Origin: Dermatophilus congolensis | GTDB taxonomy: Bacteria > Actinomycetota > Actinomycetes > Actinomycetales > Dermatophilaceae | Length of the DNA stretch: 64,000 nucleotides | NCBI RefSeq assembly: GCF_900187045.1 | Contig: NZ_LT906453.1 | Coordinates: forward strand, 310,001 to 374,000 | Direction: 5' to 3' | Shown here: one piece after another, positions 63,175 through 64,000 of the stretch | Layout of the letters: each line of letters opens with the position of its first letter | Position numbering within the stretch: the first letter of the stretch is position 1 | Position numbers and translations under genes: made by a program | Notes under the pieces: generated by a model | Databases searched by the model: none | What the model saw: the letters and a program-made list of their open reading frames with translations, nothing else | Told to the model about the DNA's origin: nothing

Positions 63175-64000
63175 TCAACGACAGCCCGAATGAGAACGCT
63201 CGGCTAGTGCGACGGTGCCGGAGCTGCCGTCGACAGTAACGACGTCGTCGTCCCGCAGCGTCGTGGTGGCGTTACCGGCGCCCATGACCGCGGGGATGCC
63301 GTACTCGCGGGCGACGATCGCCGCGTGAGACAAGCGACCACCAGTGTCCGCGACGACAGCGGAGGCCAACGCGAACAGCGGTGTCCATGACGGGTCGTTG
63401 TACTGGCAGACCAAGACGTCACCGGGTTGGAGGCGGTCAAATGTTTCCGGTCCAGTGATGAGTCGTACCGGTCCGGTGGCGGTTCCGGGGCTCCCGGGTG
63501 TGCCGGTGATCGCTTCTTTGCTCGCGTCAGCGCCCGAGGCCCACCAGGCTGCGGCTGCCCGCGGTCTGGCAGCCGTTCGCGCCGCAATGACCTGGCGGAT
63601 CTGCTCGATCGGCAGCTCACCCCGTAGACCTGCGGCGATCTCCTCCAGCATCAAGTACTTGACGTCATCGATCCGCTCCAGCACACCCCGGGTGCGGAGG
63701 CGTTCTGCCATCTCGTCGGTGACGCGACGCGCAAGGAGGTAGGCCTCCTCGATGAGGTAGACGGATGCCTCCCGCGCGACGTGGCCGTGTCGCCAGTCCG
63801 TCACCGCGCGGTCAAACCCGCGGCGCATCAGGCGAGGTAGACGTCGACGGACTTCGGCGACGAGGTTCTCGTGCTGCGGCCCAGATTTCGCCAGGTTTCC
63901 GCCGAGGTCGGCCCGCCTCATCGCGGCGACGGTGGCCTCGAGCACAGTCGGCTCTTCTCGCCACGAGCGGTTCGAGAAGGGCAGATACAGCTTGGTCGTG
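63175..64000 (-). CDS. C-terminal part of a PEP-utilising enzyme (PpsA-like), cut by window edge
   Basis: 275 codons; open to the right edge, so the N-terminus lies outside. The visible part has a helical linker (HENLVAEVRRRLPRLMRRGFDRAV ... YLMLEEIAAGL) and the mobile phospho-histidine domain: GTPGSPGTATGPVRLI, GDVLVCQYNDPSWTPLFALASAVVADTGGRLSHAAIVAREYGIPAVMGAG, the TGGxxSHAAIVARE block carrying the catalytic His. Related proteins are PEP synthase and rifampin phosphotransferase; the missing ATP-grasp end is needed to choose. Confidence 0.85.
   Translation of the reverse strand, partial: TTKLYLPFSNRSWREEPTVLEATVAAMRRADLGGNLAKSGPQHENLVAEVRRRLPRLMRRGFDRAVTDWRHGHVAREASVYLIEEAYLLARRVTDEMAERLRTRGVLERIDDVKYLMLEEIAAGLRGELPIEQIRQVIAARTAARPRAAAAWWASGADASKEAITGTPGSPGTATGPVRLITGPETFDRLQPGDVLVCQYNDPSWTPLFALASAVVADTGGRLSHAAIVAREYGIPAVMGAGNATTTLRDDDVVTVDGSSGTVALAERSHSGCR

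Noticed and set aside
1-64000. CRISPR arrays, insertion sequences, prophage or integrase genes
   Set aside because: I looked for regular repeats, transposase motifs and paired terminal repeats and saw none that I could support.

Overview
The window is a 64 kb piece of a high-GC Gram-positive (actinobacterial) chromosome. The evidence is the codon use (mostly C- or G-ending), a DasR-like regulator with its operator, AGGAGG-type ribosome sites, GTG and TTG starts, and protein families typical of Micrococcales. Secreted and host-associated functions (subtilase, phospholipase A2, extracellular nuclease, 5'-nucleotidase, oleate hydratase, sialic acid and GlcNAc use, flavohaemoglobin) suggest an animal-associated species. 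A Dermatophilus or Austwickia relative is a guess only. I found no rRNA, tRNA, CRISPR array or complete insertion sequence.

Layout. 0-4.4 kb: edge fragment of a membrane protein, dps, secreted subtilase, uppP. 4.4-10.0 kb: a jetA-jetB-jetC operon (Wadjet/MksBEF-type SMC complex) with no jetD beside it and a one-base frameshift in jetC at an A8 tract. 10.1-13.7 kb: an AT-rich secreted phospholipase A2, then oleate hydratase divergent from a TetR regulator. 13.8-22 kb: rhomboid-like and DedA membrane proteins, a PAP2 phosphatase, a histidine kinase and response regulator lying convergently around an esterase fragment, and two c-di-GMP-type proteins with degenerate EAL domains. 22-34.6 kb: nucleotidyltransferase-like gene, secreted 5'-nucleotidase, a BtuFCD-type ABC importer under a cobalamin riboswitch, PiT phosphate permease, LysP-like permease, FKBP isomerase, and a frameshifted secreted nuclease. 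34.8-39.2 kb: S41-like protein, HAD phosphatase, flavohaemoglobin, alanine dehydrogenase.

39.2-44.2 kb is a GlcNAc regulon: a DasR-like GntR regulator, a perfect dre palindrome, and nagE-nagB-nagA. 44.2-49.9 kb holds a VWA protein, a semialdehyde dehydrogenase, and an AT-rich decayed patch (ABC-F half-gene, broken membrane protein). 49.8-53.7 kb is a ribose-type ABC importer with a divergent GntR regulator. 53.8-59.0 kb is a sialic acid cluster (nanT-nanA-nanE, nanR, nanK), whose products can feed nagA and nagB. 59-64 kb: ThrE exporter, GNAT, a dead ABC-2 exporter, an unknown C-rich gene preceded by the tail of a lost paralogue, and the end of a PEP-utilising enzyme.

Five reading-frame breaks, in four genes, can each be repaired by deleting one base from a short homopolymer. 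Either the assembly overcalls homopolymers or these loci are decaying or slipping. Read identity from raw data before treating jetC, the nuclease or the membrane protein as dead.
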